The position numbers and the translations under genes are program-made. DNA of 64,000 nucleotides from Hofstenia miamia (lineage: Eukaryota; Xenacoelomorpha; Acoela; Hofsteniidae), in assembly GCA_900660155.1 (NCBI GenBank), contig CABFPE010000138.1:664688-728687 (forward strand), read 5' to 3'. How positions within the stretch are numbered: the first letter of the stretch is position 1; every line of letters begins with the position of its first letter. Below are positions 1 to 12,179 of the stretch, one piece after another. A model generated the notes under the pieces. The model saw only the letters and a program-made list of their open reading frames with translations, did no database searches and was not told the DNA's origin.

Positions 1-42
<42 letters not shown>

Positions 43-48
43 ATGTGT
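1..48. repeat. (AT)n/(GT)n microsatellite
   Basis: Pure AT dinucleotides run into GT dinucleotides at the window edge. It is a simple repeat, and the true length is cut by the window start. Confidence 0.95.
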
Positions 49-783
49 ACTTAAATAAAACGCAAATGATACAGTAAAACTTCAAAATATATTTTCCATG
101 TACGACACAGTTCAGTGTTTAGCCTTTGTTGCAACTAGTGTCTGTTGAATAAATCGATGTTGGTATGTTTTTTCAAATTTTAAAATCATTAAACACGATG
201 TATATGCATTCTTGTTTTTTATAGAAAAAACATTTAAAATATCTTAACATGTTTTTTTCAGGTTTGATATTTTCAAAAAAATTCCGGGATTCTAAAATTG
301 CGTCTTCTCCAACCACTAACACTGCTTTAACCTTGTTTTTTCAGCCAACCTTGTTTTATTTTACACACACGTCATCTTTTGTCACTGTAGAAATGATGGT
401 GTGTTACGTTTTTTGGATTCCGTCAAGAAAAACGTGGTAATCTGAAGCATGAAGTTTACAAGGATCAAGTCTATACCTCAAGAGGATTTGCAAATTGAAA
501 AAAGCTTCTAAATGTTTCAAATAAATCTTGCCACAAGAACGCGTCTTTATATCATTTAGTTCTTTCACGGTACTCAGTTTGGAATTGTTGGACACCCAAC
601 TCACACAACAAAGGCAAGTGGGAAGAAAATACCTTGGCCGAAAAAACATTGCTTTCCAGAGCAATTACGTTAATGACTTTACCAACTTCTTTTTCTAATC
701 GGAACTAAAGATTCAAACATAAACGACCAATCAATGCAAAAATTGGATATAAATATAACCACCACGATATACAAAATTAAATT
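49..783. other. AT-rich DNA, no gene seen
   Basis: Short open stretches only, with no family similarity that I recognise. The part from about 660 leads into the hAT fragment that follows and may be its decayed upstream region. Confidence 0.5.
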
Positions 784-950
784 TTGAATACAATAGGAAA
801 TCATGTATTAAGAAAAAAGCTAGAGACAATTCGTGGACGCAGGTTTGATGCCATAATTGCTGAGGAAAGTACTGATGTTAGTAATGCTGCCGTGATTAGG
901 CAAATCAACCTATCTGCATTTTTATCAAAATTGAAGCTTTTCAATAAAAA
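784..950 (+). pseudogene. hAT transposase fragment (start of RNase H-like fold)
   Basis: The plus frame from 785 reads a helix-rich stretch ending in FDAIIAEESTDVSN. This matches the block FSIIADETTDVSN that marks the first catalytic aspartate of TTF-type (ZMYM/ZNF862-like) hAT transposases; the position of the aspartate is Glu/Glu here (AEESTD against ADETTD). It stops soon after, so only about 50 codons survive. The neighbours carry no other part of the protein that I can recognise. Identification rests on this one block and could be wrong at family level. Confidence 0.55.
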
Positions 951-2859
951 GTAGTAATGATTTATTGTGCAAAATAATTCTGTGTTGAATATAACTATTT
1001 ATGTTTACATCACTGACGGGACAGTCAACATTATATCCTATTGATAACATTTATTTTAAATGTAATCAAGCAAAGCAACATATCTACTTAGGTTCATATT
1101 ATAACATAAATTTATTAAGCAAAGCATCCTAAGTGCATATATTATGACGAAATAAAAAAAATATAAGTTTTAAGCAGTATTATAATTGGCAAATTTCTCA
1201 TGTTTTTGGAAGCATTGATGTTTCAATAATAATCAATTTACAACAAGTTCTAATTAATTCAATTTGCAATGATGTGAGACATATCATTTCTAAGTGTGAG
1301 AATACGGGATCATATTTAATTTGCAATTTCATAATAATATTTTTATAAAATTCGTTTTAAATTGTTGAAGAATTCACCAATTTATTTATTCCACTCTTTA
1401 TCATGATGTCACGAGGTTTACGTTGCGTTTAGTTAGCATTAAAAGGAAGCCATGATAAGGTAATTTCTATTTTTTAAGAAAATACATAACTATATTAAAG
1501 AATCTTTTTTTAAGAAACTAAATTACATAATTAGATTGATGAAGCAAAAATTTCAAGGGGACATCCACCATTTCGGCCTCCAAATATGTCTAGAATGTGT
1601 TCAACACCAATTCATATTATTGAAGAGTTGAATAGTCTAGGTTCGGTGGTACTCGGTTTACATTAACTTCATGTCATTCATTTTTTATTTAGTATTTTCC
1701 AGATCCTGACACATTGGAAAATCTGAGTGGTGATCATTTTGATAGTGCAGATGAAGAGGTCTTGCCCAAACGTAAAATAATTCAGTTTTCTTGTGAAAGA
1801 TCTAAAAGAGCTGCAGATCCTTATTCTGTGTGAGAGACATTTTGCAATAAAATAGTTGCTTTTCGGCTATCTGCAAAAGATATGCTTCTTTACTTTAAAA
1901 CTTAATACAGAGAACAAGATTGGTCTACTGTTTCTATTTTTACGCAAATGTTCAACCCAAACAAACTGCCTTTACCGCGTTAAATTCCACGTGGAATCAA
2001 TTGGAAAAAGCTTGAACTTTTAATTAAGCAAATTAGTAAATTAATTCCAAGTGAGAATAGAAAGGATTTGAAGCCAATAAGTTGCTGATTTAGCATCTCA
2101 TTATTAATTATTGTTTGTTTTATTTGAAAAATATTGTATTTGTTGTTTTAATTGCATGGTGTGTAAGGTAGGTATATCATGTGTAACCTATATTCCAAGC
2201 ATAGAAGACAAAACTATGTATTAATTTTATATTATCTAATGTGGTTAAAATAGTAGATATTCTATCAATAAAATATTAACACCATCCTATCTGAAAGTAA
2301 CCTACAGGGCTCATTGGGCAAATAATCCTCTATACTTCTTACAGCAACACAATTTTATAAAAAAATTATTATAATATTTTAATGCATGTATCAACATGTA
2401 TTTAAAATGTTTCACAACTTTGAAATGGCTTGGAGCAAACAGGGCTTGCTGCATTTAGAAAAAACTAATTTTCTTAAATTCATTATTTTGCAGTTAGGTT
2501 GTGTTTGCCAAATCACTGTAGAATGGTGAACAGTGATCATTTTGCATCAGAACAGTGGATGAGAACTTGAAAGTTGATATTCTTGGCTTTCAGGCCCTTG
2601 ATAACATTTGAAGTGTAAATATAATCAAGGCGAGGTTCACGATTTGCTCCTAAACCCGAAAAAGTGTCATGAGTTAACCATTCCATTTCTTCGTGGTTTC
2701 ATTCCTTACCAGAGATAATATATGATAAATACTGCTTTAAACGATTCGATTCGATCAAATTGTTAGATGTAATTTTCCAATCAGACCTAAAATGGACTTA
2801 GAACACTAATTACCTAGTTAAAAACGCTTCAAAGAGGCTGCATTTCATTAAATGTCTCA
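951..2859. other. AT-rich DNA, no gene supported
   Basis: Stop codons are frequent in all frames. A stretch at about 1700-2080 (+) has protein-like composition (DADEE-type acidic run, then basic residues) but is broken by stops and resembles nothing I can name. Possibly decayed transposon sequence. Confidence 0.4.
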
Positions 2860-3495
2860 TGGTTACCGGTGTATCTCATGAAGATGTCTAAGGTTTCCAC
2901 CTCCATCATTCGGTCTGTAGTAGAATATTGTGCATCACTGTGGCACCGCAACATTGGAAAAAACTGTCTCCAAAATTGGAACGGGTTCAAATTAGGGCTC
3001 CTAAAATTATTTAACCGGAGATGAATTACGAAGACGCATGCGTCCATCTAAACACTACCAGCTTACACGATAGAAGAGTCGCAATAAGCAGCAAACTCTG
3101 GAATCGCATGAAAATCATCGAACACCCTTTACATCACCTTATTCCTAACGAAAAAGTCAGCGGATATCCTTTGCATACATACCAATCTTTTGACATCAAT
3201 TCAGAAATATATTTGCGTCAATTACCATTTCACATTCTCGCTGTTTCTAGCGTTGAGTTTCACTTGCTATCAAGTTCGGTATTACTGATTTTTACATTTT
3301 ATCAGAGCGTCATGCAAGTTTAGTCGTTAACTTAATTACCTTAGAAAATATTCTCAAATTCAAGAACGCACTCATTGTCACGGTTGATATTAAACGCGCC
3401 TTTTCGGAACTTACCCCAGAGTGGGGAAGATTACCGGTTGCGAATCTCAAGTTCAAACTAGTTATTCCGTGCAACGAAATTGGACTTTAAAATAC
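2860..3495 (+). pseudogene. LINE 3' end (C-terminal part of ORF2), frameshifted
   Basis: Around 2885-2960 a plus frame reads TSIIRSVVEYCASLWH, followed in a shifted frame by KLERVQIRAPKII. This is the hallmark LINE block after the reverse transcriptase (Y-C-S-x-V-W followed by L-E-x-V-Q). From 3021 a third frame reads YEDACVHLNTTSLHDRR and later HHLIPNE, the usual tail of CR1/Jockey-type ORF2 proteins (SLxxRR ... HxLxP). At 3390-3450 a stretch like F..LTPEWGRLP matches the final NxLP block. At least two frameshifts separate the pieces, so it is dead. It ends just before the LTR of element D. Confidence 0.65.
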
Positions 3496-3508
3496 TGTTC
3501 AAGCATTT

Positions 3509-4591
3509 TGTAGCATAATTCTTCTAAATAACAAATTTAACAACTTAAAGAAGGAAAATAAAGGAATGTAAAGAAAATTGATATTTGTTGGGAACATGTT
3601 TTACCAAAAATCTGAGGATAATACGCTCCTCGTTAATTTTAGCTTACTATACTGAGGCGTGGTAAAACAAATTACTATAGAAGACATGCGCTTGTTTGAT
3701 TGCTGAAATAGTGAAAACATGGTGTTAGAAAATTAGTATAAATAGCTACACTGCTGTGTGAACAGTGATGAAACAAATTCTTTGGATTTGAACTTATAGT
3801 TTTTCTGTTACGGTTTGATTTATTAATTAAAATGTCAAGCTAAGCGGTTCATGCAAAGTAGTGGTCAGGATACCATGGCGAGAACGATTATTTAGGTTTG
3901 AGTCACTGATCGCCAAATGCATTTAGGTTACGAATAGGTATAAGGATTTTCCATTGCCTCCCTTAGATGATATTTACACTTGTAATCTACATGTAGTAAC
4001 AAATTCGATAAAAGCTGAATAGCTGATATTAGGAGTAACCTTATTATTTTAGATCCAAATTAATGACAATAAGTGACCGATAAGAGACCGTATTACATTA
4101 TTTAGATTATTACATGTAAGTTAGGAAGCTGCTTGTACATAGTATTAGATTAATTAAATTAGATATTTTTCATTTTTAACAATCAGCAGCTAGTGTCAAC
4201 GTCAATTCCTTTATTATCAAGTGTGTGATTACATTACAATCTGTAAATTGTATGTTTTACGAATGTTAGAGATTAAGTCGAATCGTGACTGCCAATGAAC
4301 ACCCCGCACTGAGTAGGGCACAAACTCTCTTGTTGAGCTGAGTCATCGGCTAAATGGAAGCAGTTTAATGGATGAAATGTTGGCAAAAGGATTGGTGTCA
4401 GGCAGATGCCCAAGGATTACCGTTGGTGTCACCTAACTAGTGATGGTTATTATTAATTCTAATAGTGATTAGATATTAATATACAACAATAACAAAGCAA
4501 TCGAGAAGATAGATCTCCTTTCGCCAATTGAGCCAAATAACAAATTTACAGATTCGTTAGGGCTAAAAATGGCCAGGAGGATGATTCTACA
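3509..4591 (+). repeat. 5' LTR of element D
   Basis: It starts TGTAGCATAATTC and ends GATTCTACA, giving about 1083 bases, the size of the other LTRs of the family here. The interior shares the segment around 'gtagtggtcaggatacc' with the LTR at 38091-39203 ('gtagtggtctggatcc'). Boundaries come from the TG...CA rule plus the adjacent PBS. Confidence 0.75.
3737..3745 (+). promoter_or_regulatory. TATA box of the element D LTR
   Basis: TATAAATAG lies 228 bases into the LTR. The identical nonamer occurs at comparable depth in the LTRs of B, A and E2, so it is probably the retroelement core promoter. Confidence 0.6.
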
Positions 4592-4609
4592 TGGCGACCA
4601 CTGCATGAC
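4592..4609 (+). other. Primer-binding site of element D
   Basis: TGGCGACCACTGCATGAC begins at the base after the LTR. TGG is the complement of the CCA end of a tRNA, and TGGCGACC recurs next to the LTRs of A, E1 and E2. I cannot name the tRNA with confidence. Confidence 0.65.
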
Positions 4610-4699
4610 AACATCAAGGACGATCCAACACTAGTAATGCATAAATCTAATATTCACTAAAGATGATTAAGTTCAATGAATGGAAGAAAGTAATAGTGT

Positions 4700-5585
4700 C
4701 GTATTATGAATCATTTAAATAAGCACAAAAGAAAAAGGAGTTTACTGACAGAAAAATTTTTTTTGAGGAAACCAATACAGATAGCCCAAATGCAAAGACC
4801 AAATCTAGAGATTACCTCGCATGGGAAAAAGACCGCTACAGCAGATACAAAAATGATAAATAGTAAAAACAGGGAAACTAGTGCCAAGAAAACCCCATCG
4901 TTAACCCCCAAAGCCTCAACCACTAGTCAATCAATAGAGAGCCAGACCCCCACTACAGATGTCGAACTTCAGACAATTTAGATGTCACCGGAACCGAACT
5001 CCTTTAAAATACTTGAAATTCTTAAGAAAAGCCATGAAAATCAATTGACATTAAAAACTGTGATAAGAGAAATTACCTAAAAATTCAAAAGGATGGAGGA
5101 GAGAGAAAGCTAATAATTGGAGAAATTAAATCAGATACCAGTGCAAGACTGGAAGACCAACGAAATTTATTTGAACAGGATATCGAAAGACTAACAAAGA
5201 AATTAGCAAATGGTAATAAAAGAATACTCGATCAAAACGAGAAATAGGAAATAATGTACCGAGAACTCGAAAACGAAAACAAAAAATTAATGAGCGACAA
5301 TCAGACACACAATGGAAATCTAACACTTGAAGGATCAGCTAAGGTTAATAAAATTAACCGAAGAGGAAGAAGAACAGATAAACAAACAGGTTAATCACAC
5401 ATACATAGAGGAGCCCCCGGAAATGGAACTGGGAACACAGGCAAGAAACCGAAATAGAGAAAAAGAAAAACACTTAAGTTATGAAATCGAAGACGAAGAA
5501 AAAGAAAAGAACAAAATCATTGAAGAAATTACGTTAGCAGTAGCGAAAAGGATTAAGGAAGAGACAAAACAATTGAACTTCCTAT
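4700..5585 (+). pseudogene. gag N-terminal part of element D (fossil)
   Basis: The protein is lysine- and glutamate-rich with long coiled-coil-like stretches (IEEITLAVAKRIKEE near the end). It parallels the N-terminal gag of elements A, E1 and E2, which share TDVELQT-like and ...ILKKSxEN... segments. No capsid or zinc-knuckle part follows. It is broken in several places. Confidence 0.6.
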
Positions 5586-5590
5586 TATTA

Positions 5591-6567
5591 AAACGACCAT
5601 TACCTGGCTGACGCCTTTTCTTGATGGTACAAATCTGATGAGCGTCCAACAAAAGCCTACACTGCATTTAGTCATTCCGATTTTTCCTCGATTTCAAAAC
5701 AAGCCTAACAAATTACTTGTTGGTGATGCGAAATCTTTGGATCAAGTTCTTTTTGATTTTATCAAATTTAAATGCCTGCAAAAGCAAACGTCATACCATT
5801 TCATTGCGACTTTGCTTGATCCTCGATTTTGTAAAGACTCCAAGTGCATCTCCACCCAAAACCGTAAAGTGGAAGAGATGTTTGTACGGGAGGCCTCGAT
5901 GATGTCACGAAACAATGAAAAACTAGTCGCTCCTCCTCCCAAGAAGCAAAACAAAGGCTCCTTTTTCGATTCGGACAGTGAAGACGAAGGTGACTGCATG
6001 CTGCAAGTAGCCAATCCTGCCCTCAATGCTAATCGGAGCTCTACCTTAAAGACTGTTCCGCATTAAATTTCGACAAAAATTTCAGCATTTTAGCCTTCTG
6101 GAGAAATGCACGCTATGCAAAACTGAAGCAAATTGCTCGATCATATTTGGGCATCCAAGGCTAAGAAACAATTTCCGACGCCACGTTCAGCTCTGCATAC
6201 CTAACTGTCACCGATAGACGAAGTTCCCTCAACTATGTGCATGTAAATGAACTTTGGTTCTGCGAAATTGAAGTGAACTAGCCTAATCCCTTTATTGTTG
6301 CAAGTTGTATACTGCTTATTTTTATTAAATTTACTTTTAAATTCATTAGTTTTTAATACCTGTAGTTTTCAGTAAAAAGACCGATTTCGGGACCAAAAAT
6401 TTGAGGTCCCGCAAAGCTCTAGGAGGCACCTTCTGTTACCCTGGTTTTAACGTCTGATGTAGGTGCAGGACTCCGTAAAACGACGCGCCCTTTGAGTGTT
6501 GGTTATTTATATCCAGGAACCCCTGTGAGAAGGTACTCTCTAGGACCCTTTTGGTTCCCATCCCTGG
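5591..6567 (+). mobile_element. hAT DNA transposon, 3' half with terminal repeat
   Basis: The plus frames hold the end of a hAT transposase. ITWLTPFLDG and FIATLLDPRF are seen at 5600-5830; 'LLDPRF' is diagnostic of hAT. After a shift near 6060, LNFDKNFSILAFWRNA and later TDRRSSLNYVHVNELWF match the C-terminal hAT dimerisation domain (WW..YP..L, then RR..L....V..L.F). The last codons fall near 6280. Downstream, the sequence ending GGTTCCCATCCCTG at 6567 is a typical hAT terminal inverted repeat (CAGGGATGGGAACC when reversed). No matching 5' repeat or N-terminal zinc finger is present, so it is 5'-truncated where it meets element D's gag. A stop and a frameshift make the transposase dead. Confidence 0.75.
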
Positions 6568-8130
6568 GTATATTTAATGACATCATTACTATTGCATTTT
6601 TATATACCTAATATACTAATGCTTTATATTATCTGATGGATTCTTGCGTTTAAGTGGAAAATATATGAATAAAATTCAGTATTATAATGAAAACTAATTG
6701 GGCGCTTGTCATGATAATTAAGACAGATTGTGAAATCTAAAAATCATTTGCTGTCTAAATGAATTACGATACCAAGTTAATGAAAGAAATTTCTAATGAT
6801 ATTTAATAGTGCGGTCAAATTTAATCACTGAAAATTTTAGAGTCAAACTCTCGGCAACTTAAAGTGTAAAAAGTTGTAATAAATTAGGATAAATAAAACT
6901 TACTAAATTTCTTTCATATTCATTGAATTTGATAAAATAATTAACATATATTACTGCAATTTACGTATAAATTCATTACATTCATTATTTAACGGTTATT
7001 TTAATAAATTTTCAAACTGAAGGCAAACCACCTACTTCACAACAATTTTGTGTTTATCGTAAAGAAATATAAAATCGTCAATATAGTGGTTAAACTGCAA
7101 CATACATGCAGATGTAAAAAACAAGGCATGTAACAAAGAATATATCAAGAAGAGAAGCTTTTATTCATGAAAGTCAATACTGTTATTCGGCGGTATTGAA
7201 TACATTTATGAGGACTTTTTCGATTGCTTCTTAAAGTTACAGCTTATGCAGAAAATTTATAAGGAGAGCAACATTTTCAAAAAGAAGTCTGCAATTGGGT
7301 TCAATTCCAGGCATAGAATTTTACTTAGCAAGGTATAATGTCCAATTCCTAATCGAAATAGACTAGTTTAAAAATATATCAACTTCAACAGACTTAAAAG
7401 TTGAAGTCTGAGAGTAGGCTTGTGTAGAAATTTTTAAGCCTGAGCATAAATTAATAGGTTTGGGCGATTAAATTAAGCTGTTGTTTAATGTTGTTCAGAT
7501 AATAAAATTTACACGATGTTTAAATGGATAAAAATTTACATGACATATACATTGCACTCTATTAATATCAAGATAAATATAGGTATACAAATTCCTCTAC
7601 TCTATAGAGTCACATTTAGCTAATAGAATGATTTTGTATGTAATCAGCTTTAAAATTCTGGTCAAAGCATTAATGTGATATTTAATGTGGTAGAATTTTT
7701 TCACGTAAAATGTTCATTTAGTGCTTAATAAGTATTGCAAGACCATATTCGGAACGTTAATAATGTTAAGATGCTAGGCTCGGGCAAACCTGCACCAACA
7801 GAACTGAACCCTTAAAAGAGGTTCAATTTGCACACTCTATTTTTCTAAAATATAGTGGGAATTTGCGTGAATTGAGGAAGCAGTTTTCGAATTAGTGTTG
7901 TACAAACAATTAGATGACTAAACTACATTAAATGCTTCATGCTGTTACAATCTTAATAATTAGGACATTTAAATATTTCAAGTACCGACATAAAAGTGGA
8001 CTAATTTGCATCTCATTGCATTATTGCTTTTCATCAAAATAAAAGTATACAGTCATTAACATCTAAAAAAAGTTCCTTACTAAATAAACCATTGCAATTT
8101 CTTAAACTATATTAAATTCACATTAAAAAA
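6568..8130. other. AT-rich intergenic DNA downstream of Flower
   Basis: No open frame of interest and no repeat family recognised. It includes the 3' flank of the minus-strand Flower gene, whose polyadenylation site I could not place. Confidence 0.5.
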
Positions 8131-10187
8131 TTACCGCTTTCCAATTCCAATGACTCCGTAATAAACCGAAAACAGGAACAAAACACCACAACCAAGAATT
8201 GTGGACTGACTAAGTCCCGCTATTAAAATGGGAGCTGCCGACATTCTAAACATAAAAAATATAAAGAAATTGTCCAACATGTGAAAATTAAGTTCGTAAT
8301 GTTTCGCGAAAACCAATAACTAAATTGGCAGCAATAGAATTGAAAAAAGTACTCACACAAAGTAAGTGAACGCTCTCAACAAATAAGGCAAAGACAGAAA
8401 TTTTTCAATCATCTGCACTATTAGGACGAATACATGTGACTGATAAGAAGAGTATGCTAACAGAGGCAACTCCAAGATGAGAACGACTAAGCCTTCAAGT
8501 CTAAAAGTAATTTTTAAAAATGTGTGATTGCCTAAAAGTTTACTTACATCATTATTACTCCAGCAAGGAATAACTTGTACTGGAAGGTAATCATTTCCAA
8601 AAGTCCAAACACGACCATAGCTAAAATAGCTTAATTAAAGAAATTAACAGACATGACTTCTAATTGTCATACCATGCAAAACTACGTCTATCGCAAGCAT
8701 TGCTTTCATGAAGTATGACAAGACTGATTAATGTATTAACAGCAGGAAGAGCAAAAGCAATTGCTTAAGAGGTATCATTTTTAACTATATTGGCTCCATG
8801 TACGTAATTGCTTCTTCAACAAATCAACCTTAATTTTTTGTCAAAAATGTTTATAATTTTGTTCGATTTTTATAGAAACATTCATATGAGAAAGAATTAA
8901 ATGGATTTCAAACATTTGAAAGAAAAATGAGTAAGTATGGGTTTCAGTTCAGAAGTGTAATTTTTTTGCAAAACGGATGACAACGTGTAAAACCAAATGA
9001 ATGCATTCGAGGAATCGTACAGGACACATCATTATATCCGATTCATTTTGCGCTTTTATGAATGACATTTATTACCTACAAAAAATTCTGCTGACAATGT
9101 TTGTCTCCAATTTATAGGAGCGAAATTTTGAAAAATTTTTTGAATAGCCATAACTTATTCAAAATTAACGTGGATAAGTCTTAGTTTATAATGTTACAAT
9201 CCAAGGAAATGGTGGGAAATTCTGACCTGATTAATCATAAAATTAATAATACCCCACCACAACAAAATAATTGCGTAAATTATTTAGGAGTTGAAATGTA
9301 CAAGTACACAACGTTTTACCAATTTTTAAATTCAAAAATTAGAAAGATGGTCAATTTGGTAAAAATGATGCATCATGTTCGAAATATAGGAAAATGCAAT
9401 TCCAAAATTGCGATTTTCTATTTTATAACCTAAATCAAAACAAGATTTCAAATAGAAAAATGCATAATGAGACTTTGAGAACTCTAAATTCAAGCATTAG
9501 TATTAGTTACATTAAAGTTGCGTACTAAATTTTTTCCCATAAACACAATTGACTACCAATCGTTATGCGCAATATATGAATATGCCAATAAAGGCCTAAA
9601 AGAATCTAATATTTCCAGACAATTATATTGTGTGTAATAAAAACAAACAAATGATATAGCATGTCTCCGAAATCAGTTACTTCTATTAACACAAAAAGTG
9701 GAACAATCTAAATATATCAATTTGATATTCATCGAATAAAAGTCTTTAGTAAACATTCGAGATACATTTGCAACAGTATAGCACAAAAGCAGAGAGTGTG
9801 CAGATATCATTTTGTAAATATTTATTTACTGAAAAAGAGTTGTTGTTAAGCCAAAAATAAATTGCTTTTGACACTTAATATTTGCATGCATTGGTATAGT
9901 TCCAAAGATTAGCGTGCATTTTAAAATATGAAAATATGTTGTAATTGAAATACAAATGAGAAATCAATACTAATACAATTGTGCTAATAAGCTGCATGCA
10001 AAATCACAATGACTTGTACAAAAAATTACAGTTTGAATGATAAATGAATAATAAAAACTACTTACACCAGACCCGTCACCTATGTTACCAATAGTAAGAA
10101 GCATTCAACAAAAAGCATACCTAACCCCACAATCCCGCCTAAAATATATCCCAAAACGCGAAGTGGAAATCCCAACTGATCAGCCAT
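8131..10187 (-). CDS. CACFD1: Flower / CACFD1-like four-pass membrane protein
   Basis: Four coding exons on the minus strand: 10187-10121, 8620-8548, 8500-8357 and 8245-8131. Together they give 399 bases and 132 residues, starting MADQLGF and ending GVIGIGKR. All introns are GT-AG; their lengths are 1500, 47 and 111 bases. Phases agree at each junction. Predicted membrane segments lie at about residues 11-35, 39-62, 90-106 and 109-128. The block LVVLILELPLLAY (residues 51-63) matches the LLEAP/LLCEAP block of Drosophila Flower and human CACFD1 and keeps the glutamate linked to calcium conductance in the fly protein. The end FSVYYGVIGIGKR matches their GVVYGMMALGKK-type end. Family role: synaptic-vesicle and plasma-membrane protein in calcium-linked endocytosis and fitness sensing; function here is inferred. 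It is shorter than human (172 aa), lacking the cytosolic tail. No defects seen. It is the clearest host gene in the window. Confidence 0.85.
9120..9500 (+). pseudogene. LINE ORF2 fragment inside Flower intron 1
   Basis: An open plus frame (9191-9433) contains NCVNYLGVEMYKYTTFYQFL followed by a lysine-rich helix (KIRKMVNLVKMMHHVRN). This is the LINE thumb region just after the reverse transcriptase, normally hFKYLGVxID..L.F..HI..I..KI.....LL.RLR. It lies antisense to Flower in the 1.5-kb intron. Only about 80-100 codons remain. Confidence 0.5.
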
Positions 10188-10394
10188 CTTAAACTGAAAC
10201 AAATTTAAATTAAGCTGTAGTAGTTTAACAATTAATATGGTATCATAACTTACATATTTTTTGATACAAAATTGCAATAAAAAATCTTATAAGCGTTACT
10301 GTTTATAAAACATTAATTGATATTCAAATTTATCACATTTAAAATGAATTGAACTGTAATACGAATGCCGAAATATTTGTGACTATTTTTGTAC

Positions 10395-10431
<37 letters not shown>

Positions 10432-10691
10432 GGATCTAAATGCTATGGGATTAGTATCCACCACCCAAACGTTCCGAATTTTCTATATTATCCAGCGCCT
10501 TGATGGAAAGCCAGAATAATTCATTTTATCCAAAAAATTTTACATTGCGCATTTGGAATAGGGTTCTAATTTCTTATGCATGAGTTTCAGGTTATTAAAA
10601 AAATTTTTTTGGAACCGTATCTAGCGCCCTTCACCGTAGTATCTAGCACTCGTATAGATTTTTTATCCAGCACCTTTTGTATCCAAAACAA

Positions 10692-10725
<34 letters not shown>
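10188..10725. other. 5' flank of Flower with (TA)n repeats
   Basis: Upstream DNA of Flower on the minus strand. A TA-dinucleotide run lies at about 10399-10429 and another abuts the gap at about 10693-10725. The segment 10430-10690 between them is less AT-rich but shows no family similarity that I recognise. No promoter element stands out. Confidence 0.5.
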
Positions 10726-10961
10726 NNNNNNNNNNNNNNNNNNNNNNNNNNNNNNNNNNNNNNNNNNNNNNNNNNNNNNNNNNNNNNNNNNNNNNNNNNN
10801 NNNNNNNNNNNNNNNNNNNNNNNNNNNNNNNNNNNNNNNNNNNNNNNNNNNNNNNNNNNNNNNNNNNNNNNNNNNNNNNNNNNNNNNNNNNNNNNNNNNN
10901 NNNNNNNNNNNNNNNNNNNNNNNNNNNNNNNNNNNNNNNNNNNNNNNNNNNNNNNNNNNNN
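10726..10961. other. Assembly gap (236 N) inside TA repeats
   Basis: N run with (TA)n on both sides. The open frames that appear to cross it are artefacts of reading TA repeats and N as codons. Confidence 0.95.
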
Positions 10962-11000
<39 letters not shown>

Positions 11001-11540
11001 CAAAACATTTTAAAAAAATATTTATTATACATGGCATCATGATACTACATTAATGTCAGTAGAAACAATTCAATTTTATATTTAAACAGTCCCTACAAAT
11101 TGATTCGAAATTTGTCATTATTGTTCGCATTAACATGCACATAAATATGAAACTTTTCCCTATGATTTTTACAACTATTTCCTTCAATTGACTAAATAGA
11201 CATCCAACAGTAAATCGTTTTGAGTTATTTAAAGGCGTAATCTATGCTAAAATATTTGTAACGATTCTAAATTTGACGAACACGGATCCGATCCTGATTT
11301 TATTGATCACAACGTGCGAGTTTGTGTCATGGTGGTTAGTCCAAGCCCAACCCAGCCCATTTCTATATTTTGCTTGAATTCACAGCCGGGTTATTAGTTA
11401 TAACTAAGTGTTGTCTATTGAATTTCAAAATGTGTTTGCTCAAAACTAAAAATAGTTTACAAATTTGCAAAAATGAGTATGTAAAGTCTCGATGAATATT
11501 TGCAACTAGTCAGAACAAGAACATATACAAATGGAGAATG

Positions 11541-11545
<5 letters not shown>

Positions 11546-11588
<43 letters not shown>
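11546..11588. repeat. (TA)n microsatellite
   Basis: About 21 uninterrupted TA dinucleotides, followed by unique AT-rich DNA. Confidence 0.9.
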
Positions 11589-11592
<4 letters not shown>

Positions 11593-12179
11593 CTGGTATT
11601 AAACAATGTTATACAATATTTTTATTGATGCTTTTCTCAATAATATAATTCAATATTATTTTCTATGAGACCATCGCATAGTTCTTGGAATTACCATTTT
11701 AATATTTTATATCATGAATTGTTTATTGACACCAATGTAGTGTATTTTGTTCATAGTTTAATCACCACGAAAATAGAATGTTAAAGTTGATGTGATCATT
11801 CAATTTTTGTAAATTAATAATTTCTTGTTTACATGACATAAATAATATTGCGAGCGAGGTCTAAATAAAAATTTGGCATTTGACAGCTCCACAAATTGCA
11901 AGTACCCTTCCTCAGTTAACTTAAGCAACAATGGAAATACACTGACCATACACATTACAAAACATTCGATCCCAAAATGAATGAGATTGAGACAGCTTGG
12001 TTGAAATTTCCTTGACATCATCAAATTATTGGAGAATGAAATGCAGCTGCAACAACACAGTGGATTTAACTTGGATTTATCAAATCATTATTACATATTG
12101 CAAATTAATGAAAAATACGAATACTAAAAACATCTACAATTGAAATTTCTAATTTCTTTGAAGTTCCGTTTACGTAAAG

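Larger units (their letters stand above)
3509..5590 (+). mobile_element. Element D: truncated Ty3/gypsy LTR-retroelement fossil
   Basis: It consists of a 5' LTR, a primer-binding site and the first part of gag; pol and the 3' LTR are absent. The sequence runs straight into a hAT remnant near 5590. It belongs to the same broad family as elements A, B, E1, E2 and F, judged from shared LTR ends (TGTAGCAT...TCTACA), the TATA box and the PBS. It is a broken fossil with several breaks in gag. Age cannot be estimated because only one LTR remains. Confidence 0.75.

Noticed and set aside
404-664. 86-codon minus-strand frame
   Set aside because: No similarity, low complexity; more likely the non-coding flank of a decayed hAT copy on the plus strand.
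1700-2080. Acidic then basic coding-like stretch
   Set aside because: Multiple stops, no recognisable block; piggyBac and hAT were considered but no catalytic motif is present.
10576-11013. Open frames of 105-145 residues crossing the N run
   Set aside because: They consist of TA repeats read as Tyr-Ile plus N codons; not real proteins.
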